NCBI RefSeq assembly: GCF_036669915.1
Contig: NC_089324.1
Span: forward strand, 17,302,631 to 17,366,630
Origin: Pocillopora verrucosa
Taxonomy: Eukaryota > Cnidaria > Anthozoa > Scleractinia > Pocilloporidae
Length of the DNA stretch: 64,000 bases
Direction: 5' to 3'
Shown here: in pieces, positions 37,701 to 47,661 of the stretch
Numbering within the stretch: position 1 is the first letter of the stretch
Layout: each line of letters begins with the position of its first letter
The notes under the pieces: generated by a model
What the model saw: the letters and a program-made list of their open reading frames with translations, nothing else
The model's database searches: none
What the model was told of the DNA's origin: nothing
Position numbers and translations under genes: made by a program

Positions 37701-40700
37701 ATTAGGAGAATTTGTTTAACAATCAAGAGCTTCTTTAGTTGGTGATAATTTCCTTTACTCTCATGACCTTAATGTGTGGTTCAGGAGTGATATTGTCAGG
37801 AGATATTGAATGCTAGTCACATAACTTACATCAGGAAATAAACCCCATAAATCATCTCTTGAATTAGCTCTGTGCTAAGTGATATCCTAGGATGGTTCAC
37901 CAGTGTTGTTAATTCTTCATTTGAGAACTCTGACGCCAATTCCTCCTTCCCACGCTGACAGAGTTTGTAAAAGCCACATTTAGCCAGCCTTGATAACATA
38001 TAGTAAATGAAAAAATAAATGTCAACTCTTTGAAAAATTTGACTTTTATTAAAAGTAGAATCAAATTAAAGCACAGGTCTGGTAACATTATAGATGTTCT
38101 CAAAACCTTTCCTTTTGCTAAAATTAGTAACACACCAAGTGTATTTAATTTAACAATAGTTGTGCTAATTACAGTGATTCTTCACTAAGTTAATACATTT
38201 CTGTTGCTTACATTAAAAACACTCACTCTATTTACATCCCAATACCAACACTATACACAGTGGTATCACCAGTTAAACAGCTTATATTTTAAAACTGGTG
38301 TCTCTTCTTTTTTTTTTCTGTTTTGTTTTGTTTTGTTTTTTCTTTTGTAATTAAATAAATTTAAAAATAAAAATTAAAAAACAATTATAATAATAAAAAG
38401 TTTATTAACAAAGAGATTCCACGTGGCCCTGCATCTATTCAATACTAGATCACAGATGACGTCAAAATTTGGCAAGAACAACAAAGTGGCAGAAGAAGCA
38501 CAGCTCAGTGTGTCATTGATGTTCTTCCCACATTTTGACCTCTCCTGCAATCTATTACTGTACAGACCCACAGCAACATGGAATCTATTTGCCTTATACA
38601 ATTATAAAAAGCAAACAAATTTTAATGGTGACATCAACAATACATTTGTGCTCCTCTTGGAACCAATCAAATGTGTGCATAGTCCAGCTCATAATATATT
38701 ATCTAGTAGATACTACACTCCATGGTTGACTAATTCAAGCAAAAATGTCTGCAAAAGGTAAAAGGTTCACACCTTATTGTTTTCTTAACATATTTTCAAA
38801 TTTAAGACAGGGTTGAAGATAGTTAAAATCATTCTTCTCCAAGTAACCTTACTTCCAGACAAATCAATTTTTAAAACAAAGGAAACAATGTACCTCAATG
38901 CCATGATACAAAAGTTGCAATGAGAGGCATCTGACAAGTAGACGATGTTTGCGTTATACTGATGAAGAATCACACTCAATATAGAAAGCCTGAAAAGGTA
39001 GGAATTCATTAGAGATGTACAAAAGATAACTAGCACTTATAATGAAGGGCAATCCAGCCGCACATTGTTGCCACATCTTTTCATGGCATTGGTAATGAGT
39101 ATACTGCAGCGATTGAAAATACTTGAACAGCAATCTGCTGTGTGCCTCTTTAACCCTCCTAGCAATATCACTCCTGGATCACATATTCATGTCATGAGAA
39201 TAAAGGAAATGATCACTAACTTAAGAAGCTCTTGATTGTTAAAGAAATTCTCCTTGTCAGCACCATAGGATCTCTTTAGAGAGCAGTATGGAGAATATGC
39301 ATACTGATGTCTAAGTGTAAAGGATTAATGCCCATTGCAGACTACAAAATATTAAATTTGAATGAGCATACTGTCTTTACATGTAAACCATGTCAGACTC
39401 TACCTTTGTCATAAGATTTTTCCCAGAGAAAAATAAAAACAACAATAAAAACAATCATAACACTAACCTATGTGTAGCAGTGATTTTGTTTTGAGGTTTT
39501 CCTGGACCTGGTAACATCACAATTGTCTCACTCTGTTCATGTCGGCTCAGAGCTGTTTCAGTCAGTATTGAAGATGTTGTAAAACTCTGCTGGGGCTTGA
39601 AAAAAAACTTGAATAAGTGAACAACTGAGGCACTTAAGTTAAGTCTTACCATTAAAGTATGAAACTGTTAATATAAGTTTCAACTTGTAATTCAGTGTTC
39701 TTAAGATGTATCAAAGTCAAAATCAAAATTAAGTCAAGTATCTATTTAATCCTTTCACTCCCAAAAGAGACCAATAACTTATTTCTCCCTACAACATCAA
39801 TACACTTTCAAGCAGAAAGGTAATGAGATAACAACTTCTGATCAAACTGTACCTCATGGTAAATTGAAGGCCTCGAAAGTGATGGCAGTCTGAACTTCTT
39901 AACATTCTGCTCTCCATTATCATTCACAACTTCCTGTAGTTGTCATAATTCAGGGGAAAGGACCATTAGATGTATAAAATAGTTATAATTTTGCTAAAAA
40001 ATAATAGATAGACAACAAGTTTTAAAGTTTTTTTTTAAGTGTTTATTTCTGATTTTAATAAACTAGTATCATCAGCTGATGAAGGAAAATCAATAGCATT
40101 TTCATTGTACTTACATCATTATAGATAGCCAACAGCAGAACTTCTAGACTGCCATAGGCCTAAGATGAAACACAAACAAGAACAATTACTATTTTCAAAT
40201 AACTTGCTGCTACCATGAACTAAGCATATTGTTCAATCCTAACAAACTGATTTACACACTTTCATCAATAAGCTTTTTCTCAGCAGTAAGTGAATTTGAT
40301 TAACAATCAAGAGTTTCTTTAGTTAATGATCATTTCTTATATTCTTGTAACCTCATTGTTTGATTCAGTGGTGATGCTGTGGGGAGAAATCAGAAGCTGG
40401 TAACCTCTAAGAGGTAACAGGTACAAAGGGGGCCTTTTACTAAAAAAATATATTCTCATGATCTAATAGTTCAGGGTATAAACACATGCACCTGATCTAA
40501 CAAGAGAGTTACTATCATAAACCATTTATTGAATAAATGTATTCAAACCCTCATGTAAATTATTGTACTGCACCTGATGATCTCTTCTTGTTGTGGCAGA
40601 TAGATAATTCCAAATCAACACAGGAACAAACTGAAGAACAAACAGTTTTCCAGTTTTTCCCCTTTGATTATACAACTCGAATAGACCTTTATAAACTGAA

Positions 40701-41230
40701 TCTGTCAGCTGGAAAAAAAAATTATTTTGTGATTATCAGCCCGAGAGTAGAAGTGTAATATGCAAGGAAAGTGACACTGCCCTTTTACTCCTTTCCAGTC
40801 TCCACTCACCTCATGTGTATACTGGTTGGGTAAGCTCTGAAATATTCCATTCACAAAGTCTTTATTACTCTTCAACTGTTGAAATCTTTTTGGCGATTCT
40901 GATTTGGAGAAAGACTGAAGCAAAACAGATATATACATGAGTTGTCGTAGTAACAGCTGTTTAACAAAAAATATATAAATAATTTTAGAACAATAACCAC
41001 CGTGCAGGAGCTGACACAATTTCATGAATATCCAATAAAACGATAACTATTTCAAAAAACGGAACAAGCAATCAGCCATTTTAGTGTCTTCCTTGAAAAG
41101 GAATCTTTGAAGAGACCTTGAACTCGGAGACCATATCACTCAAGTTGCTATTCTCATAAGTCTTAGTATATTACGGTAAATATTAATATGTACTCACATC
41201 TAAAACTTCTTTAATCGACTCCAGATCCAT
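34327..41230 (-). CDS. HYCC1: Hyccin (FAM126/HYCC family), PI4KA complex subunit
   Basis: Exons on minus: 41230-41198, 40914-40810, 40708-40574, 40159-40115, 39933-39853, 39595-39468, 38989-38894, 37988-37830, 37355-37268, then either 37119-36817 (stop; 390 residues) or 37119-36963 spliced to 34700-34327 (466 residues). All phases agree and both totals divide by three. Family-defining pieces are KLFVLQFVPVLIWNYLS, AYGSLEVLLLAIYND, FRLPSLSRPSIYHE and GVYFLMYNGQRTLATKALED, which track human hyccin closely. Known role: hyccin stabilises the EFR3-TTC7-PI4KIIIalpha complex that makes PI4P at the plasma membrane. The N-terminal helical region is complete and the tail is low-complexity and poorly conserved. 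It starts 330 bp from MRPL10, head to head. Whether it is orthologous to HYCC1 or HYCC2 cannot be told, and a cnidarian probably has one gene. Confidence 0.9.
37640..37822 (+). repeat. MITE-like dispersed repeat, family B
   Basis: Well preserved: ccctagcatcagtatgcata, ttctctatacatttcccaag, gtgctaattaggagaatttg, caatcaagagcttctttagt, gtgatattgtcaggagatat. It lies in the hyccin intron just before exon 8. Confidence 0.65.
38310..38350. repeat. T-rich TTTTG microsatellite
   Basis: Run of T followed by repeated gtttt units inside a hyccin intron. Confidence 0.8.
38409..38591. mobile_element. Foldback element with ~62-bp inverted arms
   Basis: The left arm 38409-38470 (caaagagattccacgtggcc ... 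gtcaaaattt) is an imperfect reverse complement of the right arm 38530-38591 (acattttgacctctcctgca ... ggaatctatttg). A ~59-bp spacer separates them. Open frames on the two strands therefore mirror each other (both contain ATWNLF) and are artefacts of the symmetry. Located in a hyccin intron. Confidence 0.75.
39145..39330 (-). repeat. MITE-like dispersed repeat, family B (reverse copy)
   Basis: Reverse order of family B: caatatcactcctgg, gaataaaggaaatgatcact, aagaagctcttgattgttaa, ctccttgtcagcacc, gcagtatggagaatatgcat. Located in a hyccin intron. Confidence 0.65.
39748..39850 (+). repeat. MITE-like dispersed repeat, family A (fragment)
   Basis: Starts taatcctttcactcccaaaa and continues with ttatttctccctacaacatc. 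The right part is missing. It lies between hyccin exons 5 and 6. Confidence 0.5.
40275..40425 (+). repeat. MITE-like dispersed repeat, family B (left end missing)
   Basis: Holds ttaacaatcaagagtttctt, agttaatgatcatttcttat, ttgattcagtggtgatg and ggggagaaatcagaagctgg. Located in a hyccin intron. Confidence 0.5.
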
Positions 41231-41560
41231 TAAAGAAGATTACTCTGTTCTGAAGGACAACTGTTGTCTGCAGCAGGTTACAAATTTACTGTTTGCTTAG
41301 AGACTTGAACAGGAAAGCTTTCCCCAATCTTGGTTTTCAGCTCAGAACGACGAATAAAATACACCTGACACATCATATGAATATTTTCCATATAATCAAG
41401 TTAAATTCTTGCAGATCGTCTTAAATGACGATAAGGAAATTCCTGAAAGTAAGGGCCTAACCACAACTCAACGCCGCCATTTGTAGAAAGCAGCACAACA
41501 GAGAAGCACTGGGCAGTAGAATCTTTCCCATTCTCTCGCGACCGGAAAGAACAGTTCAAC
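41231..41560. promoter_or_regulatory. Shared head-to-head promoter region of hyccin and MRPL10
   Basis: 330 bp separate the two start codons, which face away from each other. Both leaders and both core promoters must lie here. No TATA box is evident. An acgccgccat stretch near 41471 and the repeated gcggccg around the MRPL10 start give the region higher CG content than its surroundings. Confidence 0.55.
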
Positions 41561-42681
41561 ATGGCGGCCGCAATGCTCGGAAACAGAACTAATTCTGTTC
41601 TTTTGCCCTTCTTGGATTCGATTACAAAGTTGAAATTCATTCGCAACCACTCCAATATGGCTTTACGTTGCAAATCTGGGAGAAATAAGTTATATAAAGT
41701 CAAGGTGTGTCAAAATATAATGTTTCAATATGGTTCTCTACATCACATGTGTTAGAATGTCTCTTGGCCTTGAGTAATGTGTTCCTAGATACTCATTGAT
41801 AAAGCTACTTTTTATCTAAGAGGACTGTTACCAAGCCTTTTTCTTTTTTTTCCATTAAATCAGCCATCAAAAATCCCCATTATCATTTTTTTGTTCGACG
41901 TCCTTTAAAGGATTCGAAATCTGTGAATTCCCTATATCCATATAACACTGTACTCAAGTTTATTAATTCTTGTTGATAAAGAGTTAAAATAATTGAAGAG
42001 GGTGGATCTTGGCTAATATTAAGCTCAGCTTAACCATCAATGCTCTTTACACCTTGTGATCAGTATCCAGATTCTCCATACTCTTTTCAATGCAATTTCT
42101 TTGGTACTGACAATGAGAATATATACATGTACAGGCAAAATACAAATGTTGTTATGTTTTGTTCACAGCCAAACATCAGAAAACTCATGAAAGCAGATGA
42201 AATCAGACATGTGTTTGAAACAAATAACATGGTGATTGTTTGCCAGTTCAGTGACATGAATACAGCTGAATGGGAAGATTTACGATACACCCTCCGCAAG
42301 GATGAAATTGGGGTGAAGATGTTCCCTAACAAAATTACATGCAAGGCATTGGAAAATACCAAATACAGGGAGATACTCCCTCTGTTTCTGGCAGCAACAG
42401 TTGTCACTTATTCCAGAGAAGCCAAAGTGAAGACATTACTCACAGAACTCAAGAAACAGCCAAAAATGGGGATATTGGGTGGTAAAGTTGATGAGAAGCT
42501 TCTTTCAAGGAAAGGCGTTGTGGATTATGCTAAGTTACCACCCTTAACTGAACAATATGGCCAGTTATTGCAGATGGTGACAGAACATTCAAGAAGACTC
42601 ACAACACTCCTTGAACAGAACCAGATGAACCTTATTGCAAATTTGACGCAATATGTTGACAAGGATGAAGTGAAGAGCTGA
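41561..42681 (+). CDS. MRPL10: Mitochondrial ribosomal protein L10 (uL10m)
   Basis: Two exons, 41561-41704 and 42169-42681, join in phase 0 to give 218 residues (human is about 261). Exon 1 gives a basic, Ser/Arg-rich N-terminus expected of a mitochondrial targeting peptide (starts MAAAMLGNRTNSVLL). Exon 2 carries the uL10 fold: KADEIRHVFETNNMVIVCQ, then EWEDLRYTLRKDEIGVKMFP, then ILGGKVDEKLLSRKGV. Known role: a protein of the large mitoribosomal subunit at the L7/L12 stalk base. The start at 41561 is the first ATG and lies in a good context (caacATGg). The upstream part of the open frame from 42040 is intron with a repeat remnant, not coding. A poly(A) signal lies at 43187-43192. Confidence 0.92.
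42025..42115 (+). repeat. MITE-like dispersed repeat, family B (remnant)
   Basis: The text accttgtgatcagtatccag, attctccatactcttttcaa and gtactgacaatgagaat is a decayed left half of family B. It ends about 55 bp before MRPL10 exon 2. Confidence 0.5.
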
Positions 42682-43186
42682 AATCCCCCCCCCCCCCCAC
42701 CTTTAGCTGTGTAAATTTAACTTGCAGTGAATGTTCTTGGTATCTTTCAGTTCACTGGCTGTTTCTCAGAGTAGGTTTTCATAACTGTACTACAAGCCTG
42801 ATATTTGTTTGTCAATAATGTCACCCGACTGAGTTATTGTAAAGAGAGGCAGGAAAATTGAGAAAAACTGAACCAAAATCATTATGTTTGTTCTTAACTG
42901 TTTCCAGTATGATGATGATTTTTGGTACATACTGAATTATCTTGCCTTTTCCATAAATTTGATTTGACTGGACAGGAGTATGAAAACAAAGCATGCATAT
43001 ACATGCATCTCAAAGACCAATATGAAAACCAAGACAAAGTCAAGACCTCTCAAAATACTGGTAGTGAACTTTTCTCTTTTGCTCTCCAGTCTTGCCAGTA
43101 TGGAGTGCTTGAAGAAAACAGAATGAAGGATATTGGTTTTAAGTATCTGCATGCAGCTACAATATGTAAGACTCATAATAACTGAA

Positions 43187-43192
43187 AATAAA
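43187..43192 (+). terminator. Candidate poly(A) signal of MRPL10
   Basis: AATAAA about 505 bases after the stop. Confidence 0.45.
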
Positions 43193-43639
43193 ATTCATTA
43201 TTTACTCACGTGGTATTCCAGTAATTCTATACAAATTTGATAAATTAGTGCCCTGAACAGTGACAAATAACACCCTTTGTGAAATGAACTGATCATTCTC
43301 ATATGCATACACAGCCTTCAAATGGTGAAACAGTAACCTTAAAAGAAGTTTTCATCTTAATCCACTAGCCCTTTAATTCTAAAGATCTCATCTCTAATTC
43401 TCCTCATTCTCTGACAATTCTTTTGATGTTAAAGGGTTAAGTTTCTAAGGAAACTGTGGTGCTGCATTGGTGGGAGAGTGTAACAGAGTAATTACGTGTT
43501 ATCAACAAGTTAATAATGTAAATTGGCCACTGTAAAGAGTTTAAAAGCTAACATTTCTGGCATTAGCCCTTAGTCATTTGCTCAGACAAAGGGCCAACTC
43601 TCAAAACATCAGCTTTGAAACTTTTTACAGTGGCCTACT

Positions 43640-43866
43640 TATGTTAATTCTTATGATGTCAGTTTGGAGAATTTGGTATTGGATCAACTAATAACCCCCC
43701 TCAATTGATATTTTTCTTTATTCTCAAGTTTTCGAACAGGGGTGTTGCATGATCAGCCTAAGAACAGTTGCCAAGTAGACTGATCACCTGTCTTCTTGCT
43801 CGTGAATTCATATTTTAGGGAAAAAAATTTTATCTTGGTCACAAATGGGAGGTAAAGGGTTAAATT
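43640..43866 (+). repeat. MITE-like dispersed repeat, family A (right part, expanded)
   Basis: Contains gatgtcagtttggagaattt, ggtattggatcaac, caattgatatttttc and ends tcttggtcacaaatgggagg, taaagggttaaa. The interior carries about 60 extra bases. The matching left end ccctttaattctaaagatct is at 43370. Confidence 0.5.
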
Positions 43867-44501
43867 TTTACAGACATCTGTTGTAAAATTTCAGGAGTAT
43901 TATTATTCCATTAAACAATGATTTTTCATCACTGCAAAGGAAATCAAGAGATCTTCACATGTGATTTACTAGTATTATTATGCCCTTTATATCCCTACAA
44001 GAACTGACAAGGAATGAACAATGTGCCACAATGAAGAGCATGACTTCTGGGAGCAACTTAACAAAGGCAATACAATGAAAATTCCCTAACTTAATGGTCC
44101 AACAACAACAATGACCATAAATTCGAGCTGCATTCAGTGTTCTGGATGCACACAATCCAATTTCTGTTTATTTCTGTTCCGAACACGGCTTGAAAAAATA
44201 ATTACATTGAAATCAGAGATCATTTTCATACAATGCAAATCAGCTGACGAACACCTCAGATTATTTTAAAGGCAATTTACATCTTAATACTTTTTCATGT
44301 CACGCACAACAGACCGGCAAGCATCAAGTAGAAGCGTTACAAACAGCAGGAGTAATTAACAGAAAAAGTTCACGATCCAACTTGCCATTAAAATCACAGA
44401 GAATTCTTCCACTGGTTTGAAATCAAACAATTACAAATATTGCTGTCACTTTCCCAAGTTCCTTTGTACAAAAGTGTGTCTCAATGCATCCATAAAAATA
44501 G

Positions 44502-44507
44502 TTTATT
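44502..44507 (-). terminator. Poly(A) signal of NDUFB3
   Basis: TTTATT on plus is AATAAA on minus, about 50 bases after the stop at 44558. Confidence 0.6.
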
Positions 44508-44557
44508 CCCTCAGAGTTACGAAAATGTATTTTCAGGCGGTAAATAATCCATTCTGG

Positions 44558-44752
44558 TTAATGATGTCCCCCGTGATCATCAGGTTTTTCAAGTAACTTC
44601 TCAATTCCGATGGCGATCACAAACGCTCCCACACCCCACCAAAATCCAGGGAGAAACTTGCGAATGTTTGCGTGCTTGTTTATGGACGGATGGTATCTCC
44701 AGGCCTCAAATCGCTCCCAAGGATCTTTCCGGACATTTCTTGCAGAGGGCAT
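44558..44752 (-). CDS. NDUFB3: NADH dehydrogenase 1 beta subcomplex subunit 3 (B12)
   Basis: A 64-residue single-exon frame from ATG 44752. The diagnostic block is KDPWERFEAWRYHPS, which matches the DPWGRNEAWRY block of mammalian NDUFB3. It is followed by a single membrane segment (FWWGVGAFVIAIGIEKLL) and a His-rich C-terminus (DDHGGHH). Known role: accessory single-pass subunit of the membrane arm of respiratory complex I. The human protein is longer at the N-terminus (98 residues) and this one lacks that His-rich leader. An additional upstream coding exon cannot be excluded, but none is needed. A poly(A) signal sits ~50 bases downstream. Confidence 0.88.
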   Translation of the reverse strand: MPSARNVRKDPWERFEAWRYHPSINKHANIRKFLPGFWWGVGAFVIAIGIEKLLEKPDDHGGHH

Positions 44753-46330
44753 GTCTCAATAGATCGTCAAAATTTAGGGAAAATTCCAACCTTCCTCAAA
44801 TCTTCAATACAATACTCGATATGCTTAGGAGCCAAGCTTAGAGCGTCAACGCACACACAGGGTTATGGGATAGCCGTAATTGACACATTTGTAAACATCA
44901 AAATTACGAGACTTCATGAGGAGTCCACAAGTTAATATTTGACAAGGTGAGGATGCTTTCTCCTTGATTCTTTATTTATACCAAGGTCTGTTTAATGATG
45001 TAGGTCTATGTACTATTTAGAGCGTAACCTCATCACCTATTCAATTTTCTCTCCGTATCTCGATCGATGTGCTCGATCGCAAAGTAATTGCGAAGGACTC
45101 GATTAGCTTAGGCTGCCGGCGAAACTAAGAAAAAATTGTGCTTAGCGGAACAGGTGTTTTGATTAAGTTTGTTGATGAAAATATCGGTTCAGTAGTATTT
45201 TAACATATGACTTAAAATGAAACATTTTGAGTCGCTGCGTCGATTACATTACAGAAAACCAAAGACAATTGAAATTACTCATGGTTCACATATTTACAGG
45301 CACCCAAGGTACAAACAATACTAAGGCCGGCAAATTGTTTTATCTCTCAATTAATCGAAAATTTCTTATTTTTAAGTTTTATCCAAAATTTGACGGCAAA
45401 ATTTTCGCAGAGCCCAGTAGTTCATTATGCATACAGTTCTTGGATAAAGAACACAATGGCGAAACAATCGATTGTGTTTGAGACTACGGTATTGTTTGAG
45501 AATAGTCTGGGGTGCTACGGAAATCTTCCCAACTTGACGATTAGACGATGTTTCCTGAAGATTGAGAGAATTAGGGCTGCTAGAGACTTCATTATTTGGC
45601 GATTTGCATTTAGAATATGCAGACGGACTTGAGTGCGGAATGTAAATTACAGATGTAATTATTATATAGACTGGTTGTACATAAATCACGAAATTGTTGA
45701 TTCCTTCAAAGCATAATGTTTCCGTCATTTAGTGCCATCGAAATTGTTTTATGGAATTGGCTTTTCAACTTTAATTTCCTTACTCAGTGATTTGAATTAC
45801 TAGACTGATTCTTTATTTTTAAGTTACTCTAGCCTCAAGGCATAGACAAGAAATGAATATTTTATCGAAGTTTAAAATGCGAGGGGCAAGAGCGATCAAG
45901 TAAAATATGTTCCACAAGGCTAGTCTGAAGGAAGGAGAGTCAACAAAAGCCCACCGATAACTGAGTTTGCCCTATTTTCGTGGTGCGTCATCAAAGTTCA
46001 ACAATTGATATCACCTCGACTTAATACTCTTTTGTTGGTTGCAACTAAATGCCCCTTAAAATTAAACAAACTCGATGGACATTCTTATCTTTTAATACCT
46101 ACAGCGAAAGAAAATTTTGGACGGCACAATATCCTTGAGCAACAGAACATGGGGGGCCAAGAATCAACGATGAAATTAAGGTACAAGTCGCTGAGTAATA
46201 ATATGAATACATGAAGATATATCGTGATCTTTAAAGGTTTTCAAGTGTTGATACTCCTTCGATCTGATAGGCGAATTTAAAATATACAATTCATTAGGAG
46301 AGAAGGAAGAGAAGGCAAGTTAGTAGATGA
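44753..46330. other. Intergenic between NDUFB3 and the cGAS-like gene
   Basis: The NDUFB3 promoter must lie at the left edge. A minus-strand open frame at 45372-45728 (118 codons, many Ser and Asn) has no match that I recognise and no clear splice context, so I leave it uncalled. Confidence 0.4.
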
Positions 46331-46394
46331 GGAAAAAAAAGGGGGGGGCGCCCTTGGAAGAATGGGGGGGGAGCCTAGGGAAAAGGGGGGCACG
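46331..46394 (+). other. G-rich cluster with G-quadruplex potential
   Basis: Four G runs of 3-8 bases lie within 64 bp on the plus strand (aaggggggggcgcc, atgggggggg, agggaaaa, ggggggc). They end about 100 bp before the cGAS-like start codon. Such spacing can form an intramolecular G-quadruplex. A regulatory role is speculative. Confidence 0.5.
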
Positions 46395-46491
46395 GAAGTG
46401 AGACCGGACAGTATCTTTGCAATCGCTTGTTGGATGGAAAATTATCATATTTATGAATAAAAAAGACTGTTTTCGCCAATTGCAATGAAAT

Positions 46492-47661
46492 ATGAATAAT
46501 TGCAGAGAAGAACAAGAGCCGAAATCATTTGACGACATCTCGTCCGCCGGAACACCAAGTACCAGTTCTCCGCAGTTTGCGTCTACCGACATGTTATACA
46601 CTGCGGCGTCGGTACCAGAACTAAGATCCAACCCCATAAGACCTAAGGAGTTACTGAGAAACCTGCGGAAGTACCATAAAGAAACAGTCCGCTTACCAGC
46701 CTGTGACACACAGTGGGCTAAACAACTTGTCTACAGCCATACCCAGAAACTGCTCGAGTTTTGCAAGCGGGAGACTGGGGTTGTTCGTAACATGGAGTAC
46801 ACTGGCTCTATGTATGAGAGACTGGAAACTAAGAAGAACAATGAGTTTGAAGTTATGGTTGTCTTGACGACGGGTTCCGAAGATGTTTCAGTCGAAGAAG
46901 TTGTTCCAGGACTGTATACCAAACTAAAATTGAACACTGAACAAGCTAATACGAAACTTCTCAAGTTTACAGACAACTTTGATTATCTGCGCCCTGATAA
47001 GATGCGAAACTTACTTGACAAAGTCGCCCAGACATGGACTGAAAGCTCAAAAAGATTCTCCGATGGAACGAGAGTGCGGACTCACAAGCATGGAACAGCG
47101 GTTGAGATGATTATCCGGGATACTAATAGAGGAGGCTCTGTAACCGCGCAGTTGGTGCCTTGTGTAAAGATCGAGGATGACGCCGGAAAGTCGCGATATT
47201 TCGTGCCGTGCGCTTTTCAAGAATACACAAGATTCGAGTTGGAAAATAATACAGAGCGTGCGATTTTGTGGCGGAAATCATTTTCGCTGCGTGAAAGAGA
47301 GTTGCTGTCCAGTTTAGACCGTTCCGGAAGTACTTGTCGTACGGAATGTCTAAAAATTCTCAAATTCCTTTTCAATTCCGACAGAAAGCTGCGCCCTTTT
47401 CATTTCCACCTGCTAAAAACAGCCTTTCTACACTATCATAGTCTTGATCAAGACTGGCGCTCAGATCAGCTTGGGGAGAGATTCCTGGGCATGTTGAGGT
47501 ACATTCGGGAGTGTATCACGAAAAAAGATTTGCCGCATTACTTCGTTCCCCGCGTTAATCTGATGAAAGTGCTCAGTGTCTCGTCACGTAACAGCATCGG
47601 GGCAAGACTGCAGCAGTTACTCACAGATGAAAAACAGTTGTTCTATGCAATTTCGGGATAG
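46492..47661 (+). CDS. cGAS-like receptor / Mab-21 domain protein, triad incomplete
   Basis: Intronless, 389 residues. The N-terminus (1-50) is Ser-rich. The nucleotidyltransferase core has GSMYERL (GS at 105-106), then NEFEVMVVL (E118, E120), and HKHGTAVEMII at 199-207. The helical Mab-21 half has WRKSFSLRERELLSSLD (260-276), CRTECLKILKFLF (282-294), LRPFHFHLLKTAFLH, QLGERFL and LPHYFVP (347-353). In cGAS and active relatives three acids bind metal: E-x-D plus a third D in a VDLVP-type strand. Here the second is E120 and the third position reads TAQLVPC, so it appears to be Q220. No cGAS-type zinc ribbon is seen. Known family role: sensing nucleic acid and making cyclic dinucleotides for STING. 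This copy may be inactive or have another role. An acceptor-like attgcag right after ATG means an upstream exon is possible. Confidence 0.88.
   Translation: MNNCREEQEPKSFDDISSAGTPSTSSPQFASTDMLYTAASVPELRSNPIRPKELLRNLRKYHKETVRLPACDTQWAKQLVYSHTQKLLEFCKRETGVVRNMEYTGSMYERLETKKNNEFEVMVVLTTGSEDVSVEEVVPGLYTKLKLNTEQANTKLLKFTDNFDYLRPDKMRNLLDKVAQTWTESSKRFSDGTRVRTHKHGTAVEMIIRDTNRGGSVTAQLVPCVKIEDDAGKSRYFVPCAFQEYTRFELENNTERAILWRKSFSLRERELLSSLDRSGSTCRTECLKILKFLFNSDRKLRPFHFHLLKTAFLHYHSLDQDWRSDQLGERFLGMLRYIRECITKKDLPHYFVPRVNLMKVLSVSSRNSIGARLQQLLTDEKQLFYAISG

Larger units (their letters stand above)
42682..44557. other. MRPL10 3' region and intergenic DNA
   Basis: The poly-C run at 42686-42698 is followed by the MRPL10 3' untranslated region up to AATAAA at 43187-43192. 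A split family-A repeat follows (43370-43440 and 43640-43865), with inserted unrelated text between its halves. No coding exon is supported. Confidence 0.5.

Noticed and set aside
40915..40956. Longer form of hyccin exon 2
   Set aside because: In frame, but the shorter form has a better pyrimidine tract and aligns better with hyccin from other animals.
42040..42168. Upstream extension of the MRPL10 exon-2 frame
   Set aside because: The text is a family-B repeat remnant plus intron. The acceptor ttgttcacag at 42168 and the phase match with exon 1 place the real exon start at 42169.
45372..45728. 118-codon minus-strand frame between NDUFB3 and the cGAS-like gene
   Set aside because: No family recognised and no convincing splice sites. 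Partly overlapped by an equally open plus-strand frame.
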